From contig JACJXD010000011.1 in the NCBI GenBank assembly GCA_020636845.1, forward strand, positions 13,226 to 77,225: a DNA stretch of 64,000 nucleotides, read 5' to 3'. Of this stretch, positions 35,925-45,372 are shown piece after piece (position 1 is the first letter of the stretch; the number at the start of each line of letters is the position of its first letter). A program made the position numbers and the translations under genes. The notes under the pieces were generated by a model. The model was not told the origin of the DNA. It was given only the letters and a program-made list of their open reading frames with translations, and did no database searches. The stretch comes from Bacteroidales bacterium (GTDB taxonomy: Bacteria > Bacteroidota > Bacteroidia > Bacteroidales > Tenuifilaceae).

Positions 35925-36635
35925 ATGAACTGCATACTTATTGATGACGACGAAATGTCAAGAAGAGTAATAGAGGAGTATGCCTCTAAGGTTGATTTCG
36001 TAAATATTTTAAACTCGTTTTCAAACCCGGTAGATGCTCTTAATTTCGTTCGAAATAACCCCGATAATGTAAACTTGATATTTCTTGATATAGAAATGCC
36101 AGAAATGAACGGGATGGAATTTTTGGAAGCTACAACCAACTCACCCCAAGTAATCATTATTTCGTCGAAGGACAAGTATGCCCTAAAAGCGTTCGATTAC
36201 AGTGTTACCGATTACTTACTAAAACCGGTTATGTTCCCCCGCTTTTTTAAAGCGGTTAGCAAGGCATACGAAAAGTTCAATAAGCAGCGGTCGGCTAGCG
36301 ATTTGGATAAGGAAATTTTTGTTAAGAAAAACAATACGCTTATTCGAATTAAGTATGGCGATATACTGTGGGTAGAAGCGTTGGAAAATTACATTGTAAT
36401 AAACACACCCAACGAACGGTTTACCATTCATTTAACGATGAAGTCTATCGAAAATCAACTGCCCATTGAGAAATTCAAGAGAATTCATCGTTCCTATATT
36501 GTAAACATTAGTAGAATTGAGAGCATAGAAGATAATTCGGTAGTAATTAGGACTAATGAAGGGCGAAAAATTATACCGATTGGAAAATCTTATCGCGATA
36601 AACTGTTGAATGAATTGAATTTGTTAAATAAGTAG
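35925..36635 (+). CDS. LytTR-family response regulator
   Basis: A 236-residue regulator from the ATG at 35925 (an in-frame TTG is 6 nt upstream). Receiver: D7-D8-D9, phosphoacceptor D55 (LIFLDIEMPEMNG), switch lysine in DYLLKP. The C-terminal LytTR DNA-binding domain (about 135-236) has IRIKYGDILWVEALENYIVI, FKRIHRSYIVNI and RKIIPIGKSYRD. The usual partner is a LytS/YehU-type kinase, which is not adjacent. It is 2 nt upstream of the aminotransferase gene. Confidence 0.92.
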   Translation: MNCILIDDDEMSRRVIEEYASKVDFVNILNSFSNPVDALNFVRNNPDNVNLIFLDIEMPEMNGMEFLEATTNSPQVIIISSKDKYALKAFDYSVTDYLLKPVMFPRFFKAVSKAYEKFNKQRSASDLDKEIFVKKNNTLIRIKYGDILWVEALENYIVINTPNERFTIHLTMKSIENQLPIEKFKRIHRSYIVNISRIESIEDNSVVIRTNEGRKIIPIGKSYRDKLLNELNLLNK

Positions 36636-36637
36636 AG

Positions 36638-37828
36638 ATGGGATTAAGGCAGCAATTTTTAAATCATGTTGCCCAAACATCAGAGTCCCCTTTAATGCTG
36701 GAAATAGAGAAGGCAGAAGGGGTTTTTCTTTTTGGGCCAAATAATAAAAAGTATTTCGATTTAATTTCAGGGGTTTCTGTCAGCAATGTTGGACATGGTA
36801 ACCCAAAGGTGATTGAAGCCATAAAAAATCAGGTTGATAGTTATACCCACTTAATGGTTTATGGCGAAATAGTACAAAAGCCTCAAGTTGAATTAGCGGT
36901 AAAGTTGAAGAGTTTACTGCCCGACACTTTGGATTCTACCTATTTTGTAAATTCAGGGAGCGAAGCTATTGAAGGTGCCATAAAGTTGGCAAAACGATAC
37001 ACCGGACGAAGCGGGATGGTTGCATTTATAAATGCTTACCACGGAAGTTCTATTGGTGCGCTAAGCGTGATGGGTTGCGAGGAGCAAAAACGGTCATATC
37101 GACCTTTAATGCCTGGAGTTACTCATATCAACTTTAATAATTTTGACGATTTATCCTTGATAACAGAGGAAACGGCGGGCGTAATTATTGAACCTATTCA
37201 AGGCGAAGGAGGAATTAGAATTGCACAGTACGATTATTTGCAGGAGTTGCGTAAACGTTGTAACGAAGTGGGCGCATTGCTTATTTTCGATGAAGTTCAA
37301 ACTGGCTTGGGTAGAACAGGTAAAATGTTTGCCTTGGAGCATTATAATGTAGTTCCCGATATTCTTGTTTTAGCAAAAGCGTTGGGAGGAGGAATGCCGT
37401 TGGGAGCGTTTATTGCTTCGAAAAACGTTATGAGTTCGTTTTGCACCGATCCCGTTCTTGGGCACATAACAACCTTTGGAGGGCATCCTGTATCGTGTGC
37501 AGCCTCGCTTGCTGCCATAAAGGTGTTGGAGGATGAGCATTTAATTGAAGCGGTAAACCGAAAGGAGCAAATTTTTAGAAAAGCGTTGGAAGGGCACAAA
37601 CTTGTTAAGGAAATTCGTTCAAAAGGATTGATAATGGCTATAGAGTTGGGTTCGGCCGATAAGGTTAATGCCATTCTTCGGTTAGGTTTGGAAAGGGGTT
37701 TTTTGTTGGATTATTTCTTGTTTTGCGATTCGGCTTTTCGTATTGCTCCGCCATTAACAATAACGGACGAAGAGTGTGAAGTGGCTTCGCAGTTACTTTT
37801 GGATGGATTAGATACCATAGCAAAATGA
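36638..37828 (+). CDS. Class III aminotransferase (acetylornithine/ornithine type)
   Basis: A 396-residue PLP enzyme: YFVNSGSEAIEGAIKLAKRYTGR, AFINAYHGSSIGAL, VIIEPIQGEGG, LLIFDEVQTGLGRTGKMFA and the Schiff-base lysine in DILVLAKALGGGMPLGAF, then THTTFGGHP-like ITTFGGHPVSCAA. It transfers the delta- or epsilon-amino group of an amino acid or diamine; the exact substrate is not determined by sequence. The start is 2 nt after the LytTR gene and its stop overlaps the next start (ATGA), so the three genes form one unit. Confidence 0.88.
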   Translation: MGLRQQFLNHVAQTSESPLMLEIEKAEGVFLFGPNNKKYFDLISGVSVSNVGHGNPKVIEAIKNQVDSYTHLMVYGEIVQKPQVELAVKLKSLLPDTLDSTYFVNSGSEAIEGAIKLAKRYTGRSGMVAFINAYHGSSIGALSVMGCEEQKRSYRPLMPGVTHINFNNFDDLSLITEETAGVIIEPIQGEGGIRIAQYDYLQELRKRCNEVGALLIFDEVQTGLGRTGKMFALEHYNVVPDILVLAKALGGGMPLGAFIASKNVMSSFCTDPVLGHITTFGGHPVSCAASLAAIKVLEDEHLIEAVNRKEQIFRKALEGHKLVKEIRSKGLIMAIELGSADKVNAILRLGLERGFLLDYFLFCDSAFRIAPPLTITDEECEVASQLLLDGLDTIAK

Positions 37829-38736
37829 GTAGGCATTTAATATTTGTTTTATGTGGTTGTTTGTTGGGTTTTTCGGGTTTTGCTCAGCAAAACAATAACG
37901 ACTTGGTTCAATCCGAAAAAGAACTATCGCTGTTACTTAATAATATTGTTGCATCGCAATCGGTAAGTAAGTCCGATTCCCTTAACGATATTTTTACCAA
38001 GGAGTTTAAAAAGGCTTTAAGCATTGACGGTGCGTTAAAATATCCGTTTGATTCGCTTAAGCAGGTAGGAAAACTTTTTTCGCCCGATAGCAACTTGCGA
38101 ATTTTTACGTGGAATATTCCACAAGCCGGAGGCTTACAATGCTATTACGGATTTGTTTTGGTTCGTACACAAACCGGGGTTGTTTTACATCAGTTAACCG
38201 ATAGCCGGTCGGATAAGTCGATAGATGTTCATCATGCACAACTTTCTGACGATAAATGGTTAGGTGCATTATACTATAATTTAATTAGTGTTGAGGGTGA
38301 AGGTTACTACATCCTTTTTGGATATGATTACAATAATTTGTTTAGTTCAAAAAAAATTATCGAGGTTTTAAGCGTTAAACCCGATGGGAATATATCGTTT
38401 GGATTACCTGTTTTTAGCGTTGACAATAAGTATGTACTATCGCGGATTGTGTTTGAATTTAATGTCCAATCGAGGTTTACTTTGCAATATTTGGGTGATG
38501 ATAAAATGATCATATTCGATCATCTTTCGCCTATAAAATCGGAATTCGCTGGAGATCCTCAATTTTATGGTCCCGATGGTTCGTTCGATGGTTTTAAATT
38601 TGAAAAAGGGAAATGGACTTATGTTCGTGATTTGGATTTGCGAAATCCTCAACGCGATAAGCCAAAACCGGTACAAGCCCCTGAAACGGACAAAGAGCCC
38701 GGTTTTTTATACAAACCTATGAAAGTATTAAAGTAG
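37825..38736 (+). CDS. Exported unknown protein
   Basis: A 303-residue protein with a clear signal peptide (LCGCLLGFSGFAQQ, cut near residue 21). The mature part is acidic and beta-rich, with LRIFTWNIPQAGGLQCYYGFVLV near residue 95 and a proline-rich charged tail. No catalytic motif. Proteins of this layout recur in Bacteroidota as unnamed periplasmic proteins. The start overlaps the aminotransferase stop by 4 nt. A 6-bp hairpin lies in the following gap (38772-38787). Confidence 0.75.
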   Translation: MSRHLIFVLCGCLLGFSGFAQQNNNDLVQSEKELSLLLNNIVASQSVSKSDSLNDIFTKEFKKALSIDGALKYPFDSLKQVGKLFSPDSNLRIFTWNIPQAGGLQCYYGFVLVRTQTGVVLHQLTDSRSDKSIDVHHAQLSDDKWLGALYYNLISVEGEGYYILFGYDYNNLFSSKKIIEVLSVKPDGNISFGLPVFSVDNKYVLSRIVFEFNVQSRFTLQYLGDDKMIIFDHLSPIKSEFAGDPQFYGPDGSFDGFKFEKGKWTYVRDLDLRNPQRDKPKPVQAPETDKEPGFLYKPMKVLK

Positions 38737-38844
38737 CCAAGTTCAATGTAAGTGTCATTATATGTGAATGTAGCATGAGCGCATGCTCTTATGTTGAACA
38801 ACGGTTAAAGACATATTTCTAATCTAAACTTAAAAACTAATCGT

Positions 38845-40887
38845 ATGAGAAAACTATTAATTTCAGTATTTATGATTGGATTGTATGGTGTACTACTAAG
38901 TGGATGTGATGCAAACAAGCAACAAAAGGAAGATTCCTTTAAATGGCAAATCGATCAGTTTGCCGATTTGCGGATAATGCGTTACCAAATTCCGGAATTT
39001 GATTCTCTCTCTCCACAGGAAAGGGTGTTGGTTTACTACCTTAGCGAGGCTGCTAAGTGTGGTAGGGATATTATTTGGGATCAAAACTACAAGTATAACT
39101 TAACCGTTCGTAATGTGTTGGAGGGTATTTATAAGGGATACAAAGGCGATAGAAATTCGGAAGATTGGAACAAATTTGTGGTTTACCTTAAACGGGTTTG
39201 GTTTTCAAATGGTATTCATCATCACTATTCTACCGACAAAATTATGCCTAATTTTTCGGAGGAATACTTTGCAGAGTTAGTAAAGAGTACTCCGGAAGAA
39301 AATTTCTCGAAAGAATTAGGTGGAAGCGATGAGATTTTAAAGAACGTTTCGCCTATAATTTTCGACCCCAAAATTGCTCCTAAAAGAGTAAACCAAGTAG
39401 CAGGAGAGGATTTAGTTGCTACATCGGCTTGCAACTATTACGAGGGAGTAAGCCAGGCCGAAGCAGAAGCATTTTATAGTAAGATGATGAATCCTAACGA
39501 CCCTGCACCTATTTCTTACGGGTTGAATTCTAAGTTGGTTAAGAAAGATGGCGTAGTTAAGGAAAAGGTTTGGAAGGAAGACGGAATGTATGGTTCTGCC
39601 ATTCAGCACATAGTTTATTGGCTTCAGAAAGCCGTAGGTGTTGCCGAAAACGAAACGCAACGGAAAACCATCGAAGCGCTTATTGATTACTACAAGTCGG
39701 GCGATCTGAAAACATTTGATGAATACAATATCCTTTGGGTTGGCGATTTAATCTCCCGGGTCGATTTTGTTAATGGATTTATTGAAAATTACGGTGATCC
39801 TTTGGGATATAAGGCCAGTTGGGAATCGGTAGTCGATTTTAAAAATGTTGAAGCAACACGCCGTGCCGAGATTATCAGCAAGAATGCTCAGTGGTTCGAG
39901 GATCATTCGCCTGTCGATAGTCAGTTTAAGAAAAAGGAGGTAAAGGGTGTATCGGCTAAGGTTATTACTGTTGCACAGTTAGGTGGCGATTGCTATCCTT
40001 CAACTCCAATTGGTATTAACCTGCCAAATGCCGATTGGATTCGTAAGGAGCACGGGTCAAAATCGGTAACTATGGATAATATTACCTACGCTTACGATCA
40101 GGCAGCCCAAGGCAATGGTTTTATGGACGAATTTGCCTGGTCGAAGGAAGAGGTTGAAATGAATAATAAGTATGGTTACTTGGCAAGTTGTTTGCATACC
40201 GACTTGCACGAGTGTTTAGGCCATGGTTCCGGACAGTTGGCTCCCGGCGTAAAAGGCGATGAGTTGAAGAATTATGGTTCTACCTTGGAGGAGGCCCGTG
40301 CCGACTTATTCGCTTTGTATTACATTATGGATCCTAAAATGGTTGAATTGGGGCTGATGCCAAGCCTTGATGGCGGTAAGGTTGAGTATAGCAGTTATAT
40401 TCGTAATGGCTTAATGGCTCAGCTAACACGCGTGGAACTGGGTAAGGATATTGAGGAAGCTCACATGCGTAACCGCCAATTGATTGCTGCTTGGTGTTAC
40501 GATAATGGTAAGTCCGATAATGTTATAGAAAAAAAGGTTAGAGACGGTAAAACTTATTTTGTAGTGAACGATTTTGGTAAGTTACGCGAACTTTTTGGCA
40601 CGTTGCTTAAGGAAATTCAAAGAATAAAATCTACTGGCGACTACGAAGCCGGTAAGGCTTTGGTTGAGAAGTATGCCGTGAAGGTTGATTACGATTTACA
40701 CAAGGAAGTTCTCGACAGGTACAATAAGTTACATTTAGCGCCTTATGGAGGTTTTGTAAATCCGAGTATTGAGCCGGTTTTACAAGGCGATAGCGTAGTT
40801 GATGCTAAAGTTACCTATCCCGACGATTATGCAAAGCAGATGTTGGAGTATTCCGATAAATATTCGTTTTTACCGCTTATAAATTAA
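38845..40887 (+). CDS. Dipeptidyl peptidase III-like lipoprotein (M49)
   Basis: A 680-residue zinc aminopeptidase that removes N-terminal dipeptides. The M49 motif HExxxH is HECLGH at 455-460 and the second motif is EEARAD at 482-487, giving the third zinc ligand. The N-terminus is a signal peptide with a lipobox, LLSGC with C21, so the protein is likely a lipoprotein. Eukaryotic DPP III is cytosolic; a secreted lipoprotein form is typical of Bacteroidota. It is monocistronic, with a terminator downstream. Confidence 0.93.
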   Translation: MRKLLISVFMIGLYGVLLSGCDANKQQKEDSFKWQIDQFADLRIMRYQIPEFDSLSPQERVLVYYLSEAAKCGRDIIWDQNYKYNLTVRNVLEGIYKGYKGDRNSEDWNKFVVYLKRVWFSNGIHHHYSTDKIMPNFSEEYFAELVKSTPEENFSKELGGSDEILKNVSPIIFDPKIAPKRVNQVAGEDLVATSACNYYEGVSQAEAEAFYSKMMNPNDPAPISYGLNSKLVKKDGVVKEKVWKEDGMYGSAIQHIVYWLQKAVGVAENETQRKTIEALIDYYKSGDLKTFDEYNILWVGDLISRVDFVNGFIENYGDPLGYKASWESVVDFKNVEATRRAEIISKNAQWFEDHSPVDSQFKKKEVKGVSAKVITVAQLGGDCYPSTPIGINLPNADWIRKEHGSKSVTMDNITYAYDQAAQGNGFMDEFAWSKEEVEMNNKYGYLASCLHTDLHECLGHGSGQLAPGVKGDELKNYGSTLEEARADLFALYYIMDPKMVELGLMPSLDGGKVEYSSYIRNGLMAQLTRVELGKDIEEAHMRNRQLIAAWCYDNGKSDNVIEKKVRDGKTYFVVNDFGKLRELFGTLLKEIQRIKSTGDYEAGKALVEKYAVKVDYDLHKEVLDRYNKLHLAPYGGFVNPSIEPVLQGDSVVDAKVTYPDDYAKQMLEYSDKYSFLPLIN

Positions 40888-40907
40888 ATGGTTACATAAA
40901 TAAAAGG

Positions 40908-40939
40908 AGCCCTGTCGGAATATTTGGCAGGGCTTTTTT
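40908..40939 (+). terminator. Terminator after the M49 peptidase gene
   Basis: Stem AGCCCTGTC / GGCAGGGCT (with one G-U pair) followed by six T residues. Confidence 0.8.
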
Positions 40940-41083
40940 ATTTAACCATTTCTATTATTAAGGTTCTTTAAGATTCGTTTTCCCAAACAAAATACAATTC
41001 GTTACGTAAACTTTTATCAGATTCGAGTATGGACTTTTTTATGTTTTATCATTTTTGTAATTTTATAAGCATTAGTTAAAGGT

Positions 41084-41611
41084 ATGTGCCAATTTACTTA
41101 CACATCGAAAAAGGTAAACGTATATGTGGTGGAGTATAGTCCGGAATATTTGAAGTTGCTTGAGAGTAACTTTAAATTACCGCTGAAGGTGAATTTTCGG
41201 AGTTTTGTTACGGGGGAGAAGTTTATAAATTTCATTACTGAGAGTAAGGAATGGAAACATCGACTGTCGGTGGCGTTTATTGGCTACAACTTTTTCGACG
41301 AGTACAATCGTACGTTGATGAATGGATTGGAGGTACTGGAATCGGTAAAAAAAATAGCGCCTTCAGTAGAGGTTGTTATGATGTCAAATCCCAATGAAGT
41401 GGAGTATGGCGGATATATAAAAAAAATGGGCGCTTACGATTATGTGCTTAAAGATGAAAATCTGGTAGATCGTGCAAAAAACTTCGTTTTAATGCTTTCG
41501 GGAAATTATGCCATTAGGGTATATAAAAAGAACGTTAAAGTTCTGTTAATCTTATGGATTATCAGTTTTGCCATTTTGCTTGCGGCAATTTTATACATAT
41601 TCCTTTTTTAA
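41084..41611 (+). CDS. Degenerate receiver-like protein with a C-terminal membrane helix
   Basis: A 175-residue protein whose first 140 residues follow the receiver fold: VNVYVVEYSPEYLKLLESNF, VAFIGYNFFDEYNRTLMNGLEVLESVKKIAPSVEVVMMS (fragment TLMNGLEVLESVKKIAPS), and KKMGAYDYVLKDENLV. The acidic pair of a normal receiver (usually DD) is E-Y and the phosphoacceptor position is glycine (FIGYN for LLDYN), though the switch lysine is kept. The last 25 residues form a membrane helix. It is probably a phosphorylation-independent, membrane-tethered domain. Confidence 0.75.
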   Translation: MCQFTYTSKKVNVYVVEYSPEYLKLLESNFKLPLKVNFRSFVTGEKFINFITESKEWKHRLSVAFIGYNFFDEYNRTLMNGLEVLESVKKIAPSVEVVMMSNPNEVEYGGYIKKMGAYDYVLKDENLVDRAKNFVLMLSGNYAIRVYKKNVKVLLILWIISFAILLAAILYIFLF

Positions 41612-41784
41612 TTTCTATGCCAAATATTCAGTAATTCTGACCCAATGTCAGTTTTACCTATTTTGTTATCTTGCTGATAGTAAGGCAACTGTTAATGTTT
41701 TATGCCACTTAAATCCGTAATGAATGACATGGTACAGGTTTTGAAAGGGTTGTGGTTATAAGTTTAACTAAAATAAAATTGGCT

Positions 41785-43839
41785 ATGCAAACTGGAAAAA
41801 TCGGTGTAACTACTGAGAACATCTTCCCTATAATTAAAAAGTTTTTATACTCGGATCACGAAATATTTCTAAGGGAAATAATATCGAATGCTGTTGATGC
41901 CACTCAAAAAGTTAAAACACTTGCCTCGTTAGGTGAATTTAAGGGCGAGTTGGGCGATTTAACCATTAGGGTTAGCGTTGATAAAAAGAAAAAAACAATT
42001 ACGGTTTCCGATAGCGGCGTGGGTATGACTGCCGACGAAATAGAAAAGTATATCAATCAGATAGCATTTTCGGGAGCAGAAGAGTTTTTGGGTAAGTATA
42101 AGGAACAGTCCAACGGAATAATTGGCCATTTTGGTTTGGGCTTTTACTCGGCGTTTATGGTTAGCGATAACGTCGAAATTATAACCCGTTCGTGGCGCGA
42201 CGATGCTAAGGCGGTAAAGTGGTCGTGCGATGGAACTCCGGAGTACAAAATTGAAGATGCACAACGCGACAGCCGTGGAACCGATATTATTCTTCATATC
42301 AGCGACGATTCTAAGGAGTTTTTAGAGGATACAAAGGTTGATGAGTTGTTGAAGAAATACTGTCGTTTTCTTCCTATATCCATTGCTTTTGGAACTGAAA
42401 AGGAGTGGAAGGATGGTAAGGAAATCGATACCGGAAAGGACAAAATAATCAACGATACCAATCCGCTTTGGACGCGCAAACCTGCCGATTTAAAGGAGGA
42501 GGATTACTTAACCTTTTACCACGATTTATATCCCGCATCGGAGGATCCTTTGTTTTACATTCATTTAAATGTCGATTATCCTTTCAACTTAACGGGTATT
42601 TTGTACTTTCCGCGTATTAAAACCAACTTCGATATTCAGAAAAACAAGATACAGCTTTACTGCAATCAGGTTTTTGTTACCGATTCGGTAGAGGGTATTG
42701 TTCCGGAATTCCTGACACTTTTGCATGGTGTAATCGATTCTCCGGATATTCCGCTTAACGTTTCGCGTAGTTACCTGCAAAGCGACTCGAATGTTAAGAA
42801 AATTTCGGCGCATATAACCAAGAAGGTTGCCGATAGGCTTCAGGATATATTTAAGACCGACAGGGAACAGTTCGAGAAGAAGTGGGACGATTTGAAGTTG
42901 TTCATCAACTTTGGTATGATTACCGATGAGAAATTCTACGAACGTGCCGAAAAGTTTGCCTTGTTGAAGAATGTTGACGGCAAATACTTCACATTCGAGG
43001 AGTATGAAAAGCTTGTAAAGGATAACCAAACGGATAAGAATAAGACCTTAATTTACCTTTATGCCAGCGATAAGGTTGAACAGCACAGCTATATAGAAGC
43101 GGCTAAAAATCGTGGTTACGACGTGCTGATAATGGACGGGCAGCTCGATCCGCATGTAATAAATGCGTTGGAAAGCAAGTTGAAGGATACCCGTTTTGCC
43201 CGTGTTGACTCCGATGTAGTTGACAAGTTAATTGTTAAGGAGGATAGGAAAGAGGTTGATTTGTCGAACGAGCAGCAATCCGATTTGCGGTCGGTTTTCG
43301 AAGGCGCTTTACCGTCCGAGGATCATTACTGGGTTTCGTTCGAAGATTTGGGCGAAAACGCAAATCCTGTGGTAATAACCCGTTCCGAGTTTATGCGTCG
43401 TATGAAGGATATGGCAGCCATGAGCCCAACTGCAGGCTTTTACGGCAATATGCCCGACAGCAACAACTTGGTGGTAAACGTTGCCCATCCGCTTGTTAAA
43501 ACAATACTAAAGGCAAAGAACGATACGCTGAGCGGCAAGTTGAACGAGGTTAACGAAAAAATAAAGCCCGTTAAGGCAAAGTTGGACGAGCTGGAAAAGG
43601 CGTTAAAGGATAAGAAGGAGGAGGAAATCCCTCAAACCGATAAGGATGCCAAGGACGAAAACCAAAAGCAACTCGAAGGTCTGGAAGGCGAGAAGAGCAC
43701 AATCCTTAAGGGTTTTGGAAAGGATTACAAGCTGGTTAAGCAGCTTATCGATTTAGCCTTACTGGCAAACAATATGCTTAAGGGCGAAGATTTAAGTAAA
43801 TTTGTAAAGCGTAGCTTGGAGCTCATTAAACCCGAGTAA
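41785..43839 (+). CDS. htpG: Chaperone HtpG (Hsp90)
   Basis: A 684-residue Hsp90 from the ATG at 41785 (MQTGKIGVTTENIFPIIKKF); a longer in-frame start at 41752 is unlikely. N-terminal ATPase: FLREIISNAVDATQK, DSGVGMTADEI, GHFGLGFYSAFMV. Middle domain: NVSRSYLQSDSNVKKI, and FINFGMITDEKFYER. A lysine/glutamate-rich coiled segment near residues 580-640 is typical of Bacteroidota HtpG. Base composition is slightly richer in G+C, as for highly expressed genes. Confidence 0.97.
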   Translation: MQTGKIGVTTENIFPIIKKFLYSDHEIFLREIISNAVDATQKVKTLASLGEFKGELGDLTIRVSVDKKKKTITVSDSGVGMTADEIEKYINQIAFSGAEEFLGKYKEQSNGIIGHFGLGFYSAFMVSDNVEIITRSWRDDAKAVKWSCDGTPEYKIEDAQRDSRGTDIILHISDDSKEFLEDTKVDELLKKYCRFLPISIAFGTEKEWKDGKEIDTGKDKIINDTNPLWTRKPADLKEEDYLTFYHDLYPASEDPLFYIHLNVDYPFNLTGILYFPRIKTNFDIQKNKIQLYCNQVFVTDSVEGIVPEFLTLLHGVIDSPDIPLNVSRSYLQSDSNVKKISAHITKKVADRLQDIFKTDREQFEKKWDDLKLFINFGMITDEKFYERAEKFALLKNVDGKYFTFEEYEKLVKDNQTDKNKTLIYLYASDKVEQHSYIEAAKNRGYDVLIMDGQLDPHVINALESKLKDTRFARVDSDVVDKLIVKEDRKEVDLSNEQQSDLRSVFEGALPSEDHYWVSFEDLGENANPVVITRSEFMRRMKDMAAMSPTAGFYGNMPDSNNLVVNVAHPLVKTILKAKNDTLSGKLNEVNEKIKPVKAKLDELEKALKDKKEEEIPQTDKDAKDENQKQLEGLEGEKSTILKGFGKDYKLVKQLIDLALLANNMLKGEDLSKFVKRSLELIKPE

Positions 43840-43872
43840 TTTTTTAGCGCTTTATAGTAAGTAACTTATTGT

Positions 43873-43910
43873 AAACCCTTTTAGGACGTTAAAGCCTAGA
43901 AGGGTTTTTC
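43873..43910 (+). terminator. Terminator after htpG
   Basis: Stem AAACCCTT / AAGGGTTT with an inner AGG / CCT helix, followed by TTTTTC. Confidence 0.75.
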
Positions 43911-44152
43911 ATTTTTATTTGTTGATGCGGAGAGATTCCTCTACTACGCTTGGAATAACAAAAAAGCATTGTTCGAGTAATTTATCTGCTCGTTGAACTT
44001 GCACGGACTTGGTTCGTTGGGTTCATCTGCCGTTTCCACTGCTTGCACGGTTTGCAATTCGTGAAAAGTCTTACAGTTTCGGTTTTTGTAATTCGTGCGT
44101 TAAGGTTTTTAAATAAAACTTACCGTTATGCTTAAAGTGTCTTCTTTTTCTG
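43910..44152. repeat. Intergenic repeats, left arm
   Basis: No gene. 43933-43964 is about 84% identical to 45090-45121, on the far side of the peptidase gene. 44041-44076 (GCTTGCACGG ... TTACAG) resembles 45145-45186. The region also repeats words such as TTGCAATTCGTG and GTAATTCGTGCG within itself. Nothing coding was found. Confidence 0.55.
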
Positions 44153-44962
44153 CTACACCCGTATTCTTATCTTTTGTCCTATTCTCAACGTAGCCTTCGG
44201 GTTTATGCTGTTTAGGGCGCAAATTCCATCGACAGTTGTACCATACCGCTTGGCCAGAGAGTATAGCGTATCCTTTCGTTTAATTGTGTAAACCACCTCC
44301 TCGTTCAGCGGGTGTTTGGGGTTTCCAGCGTTTAGCGTGTAGTTGCTATCGTAATTCGGTACGGAATCGGGCATAGCAACATCGTTAACTTTCTCAGGCT
44401 CTAATGTAGGTATGTTCTTAGCAAGGACAAGTTGATTTTTAAAGTCGAAAAGTTTCTCGGCATCAAGGGCAATATGTTTAACCCGAAATTCAAAATGAAG
44501 GTGGGTGGTGGTGGCTCTTCCTGTTCGGCCTCCCAACCCAACCGTAGAGCCGGCAGCAACCGTATTGCCAACCTTAACAAGGATTTTGCTTAGGTGGGCG
44601 TAGTATGTTTCAACAAGAGAATCGTTTTTTAGTACCACCAGCAAACCGTAGCCGTAGTACTTCGATGCTCGTGTAACAATCCCTGCAAATGCGGCTCGAA
44701 CGGTGTCGCCCAGTTGTAGTTTAATGTCGGTTCCTGCATGGAATCGGCCATGACGTGGTCCAAAGTGGCTGATTACCTTACCCCTGAACGGACTGCAAAA
44801 TTGGCCAAGATCGGCAAGCGTTTGTGGACTGTTGTTTTGTAATATCGAATCGCGACAAGTATAAAGGTGGTTGCTTGGCTTTGGCATGGTGTCGATTTGC
44901 GAAATCGAACAAATGGGTATCAACAAAAAAGCGGATACCATACGGAAAAAAATCTTACTCAT
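44153..44962 (-). CDS. M23 peptidase with C-terminal LysM domain
   Basis: A 269-residue exported protein: signal peptide (about 1-21), LytM/M23 domain with GRHGRFHAGTDIKL (HxxxD zinc ligands), YYAHLSKILVKVG and THLHFEFR (HxH), and a C-terminal LysM repeat, YTIKRKDTLYSLAKRYGTTVDGICALN (fragment RKDTLYSLAKRYGTTV). All zinc ligands are present, so it may be an active endopeptidase on peptidoglycan cross-links. It lies between two related repeat regions and seems to be transcribed alone. Confidence 0.9.
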   Translation of the reverse strand: MSKIFFRMVSAFLLIPICSISQIDTMPKPSNHLYTCRDSILQNNSPQTLADLGQFCSPFRGKVISHFGPRHGRFHAGTDIKLQLGDTVRAAFAGIVTRASKYYGYGLLVVLKNDSLVETYYAHLSKILVKVGNTVAAGSTVGLGGRTGRATTTHLHFEFRVKHIALDAEKLFDFKNQLVLAKNIPTLEPEKVNDVAMPDSVPNYDSNYTLNAGNPKHPLNEEVVYTIKRKDTLYSLAKRYGTTVDGICALNSINPKATLRIGQKIRIRV

Positions 44963-45372
44963 GTAATATTACCGCTAAAAAGTTCGGAAATGTACCCAAT
45001 CGCGCAATATTTAGCAAGTTTAACGGGAACAACTTGGGTGTAGGTGGTCTGTTGTTAGGCTTATTTAAGGGTTTAGCGGTATAAAAATAAGATTTCTCGG
45101 CTACGCTCGAAATAACAAAAAGATGCCATTTGCACTGCTTTACAACTTGCGCCGATTTGCAATCCGTGCATAAAAGAATATTACAGCCTTGGTTGTATAA
45201 TTCCTGTGCAAGCGCCAATAATTTTAGTAAAAATTTATAATAGGATTATTTTTTTCATTTAACTAAAAAACAATTTTTTTAGAAGAAAGTGTTAGGGCGC
45301 AACTATTAAATTTTTCTGTGGGTATTGAACAATTTATCCCGTTTGCTTATTTTTATAAATAAAGCATGGCTT
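44963..45372. repeat. Intergenic repeats, right arm
   Basis: A 410-nt gap. 45090-45121 (AGATTTCTCGGCTACGCTCG onward) pairs with 43933-43964, and 45145-45186 pairs with 44041-44076. Both pairs have the same order and orientation on either side of the M23 gene. The last 150 nt before 45373 are A+T-rich and hold no clear promoter. Confidence 0.55.

Noticed and set aside
38772..38787. Hairpin AGCATG-AGCG-CATGCT as a terminator
   Set aside because: The stem is only 6 bp and no T run follows.
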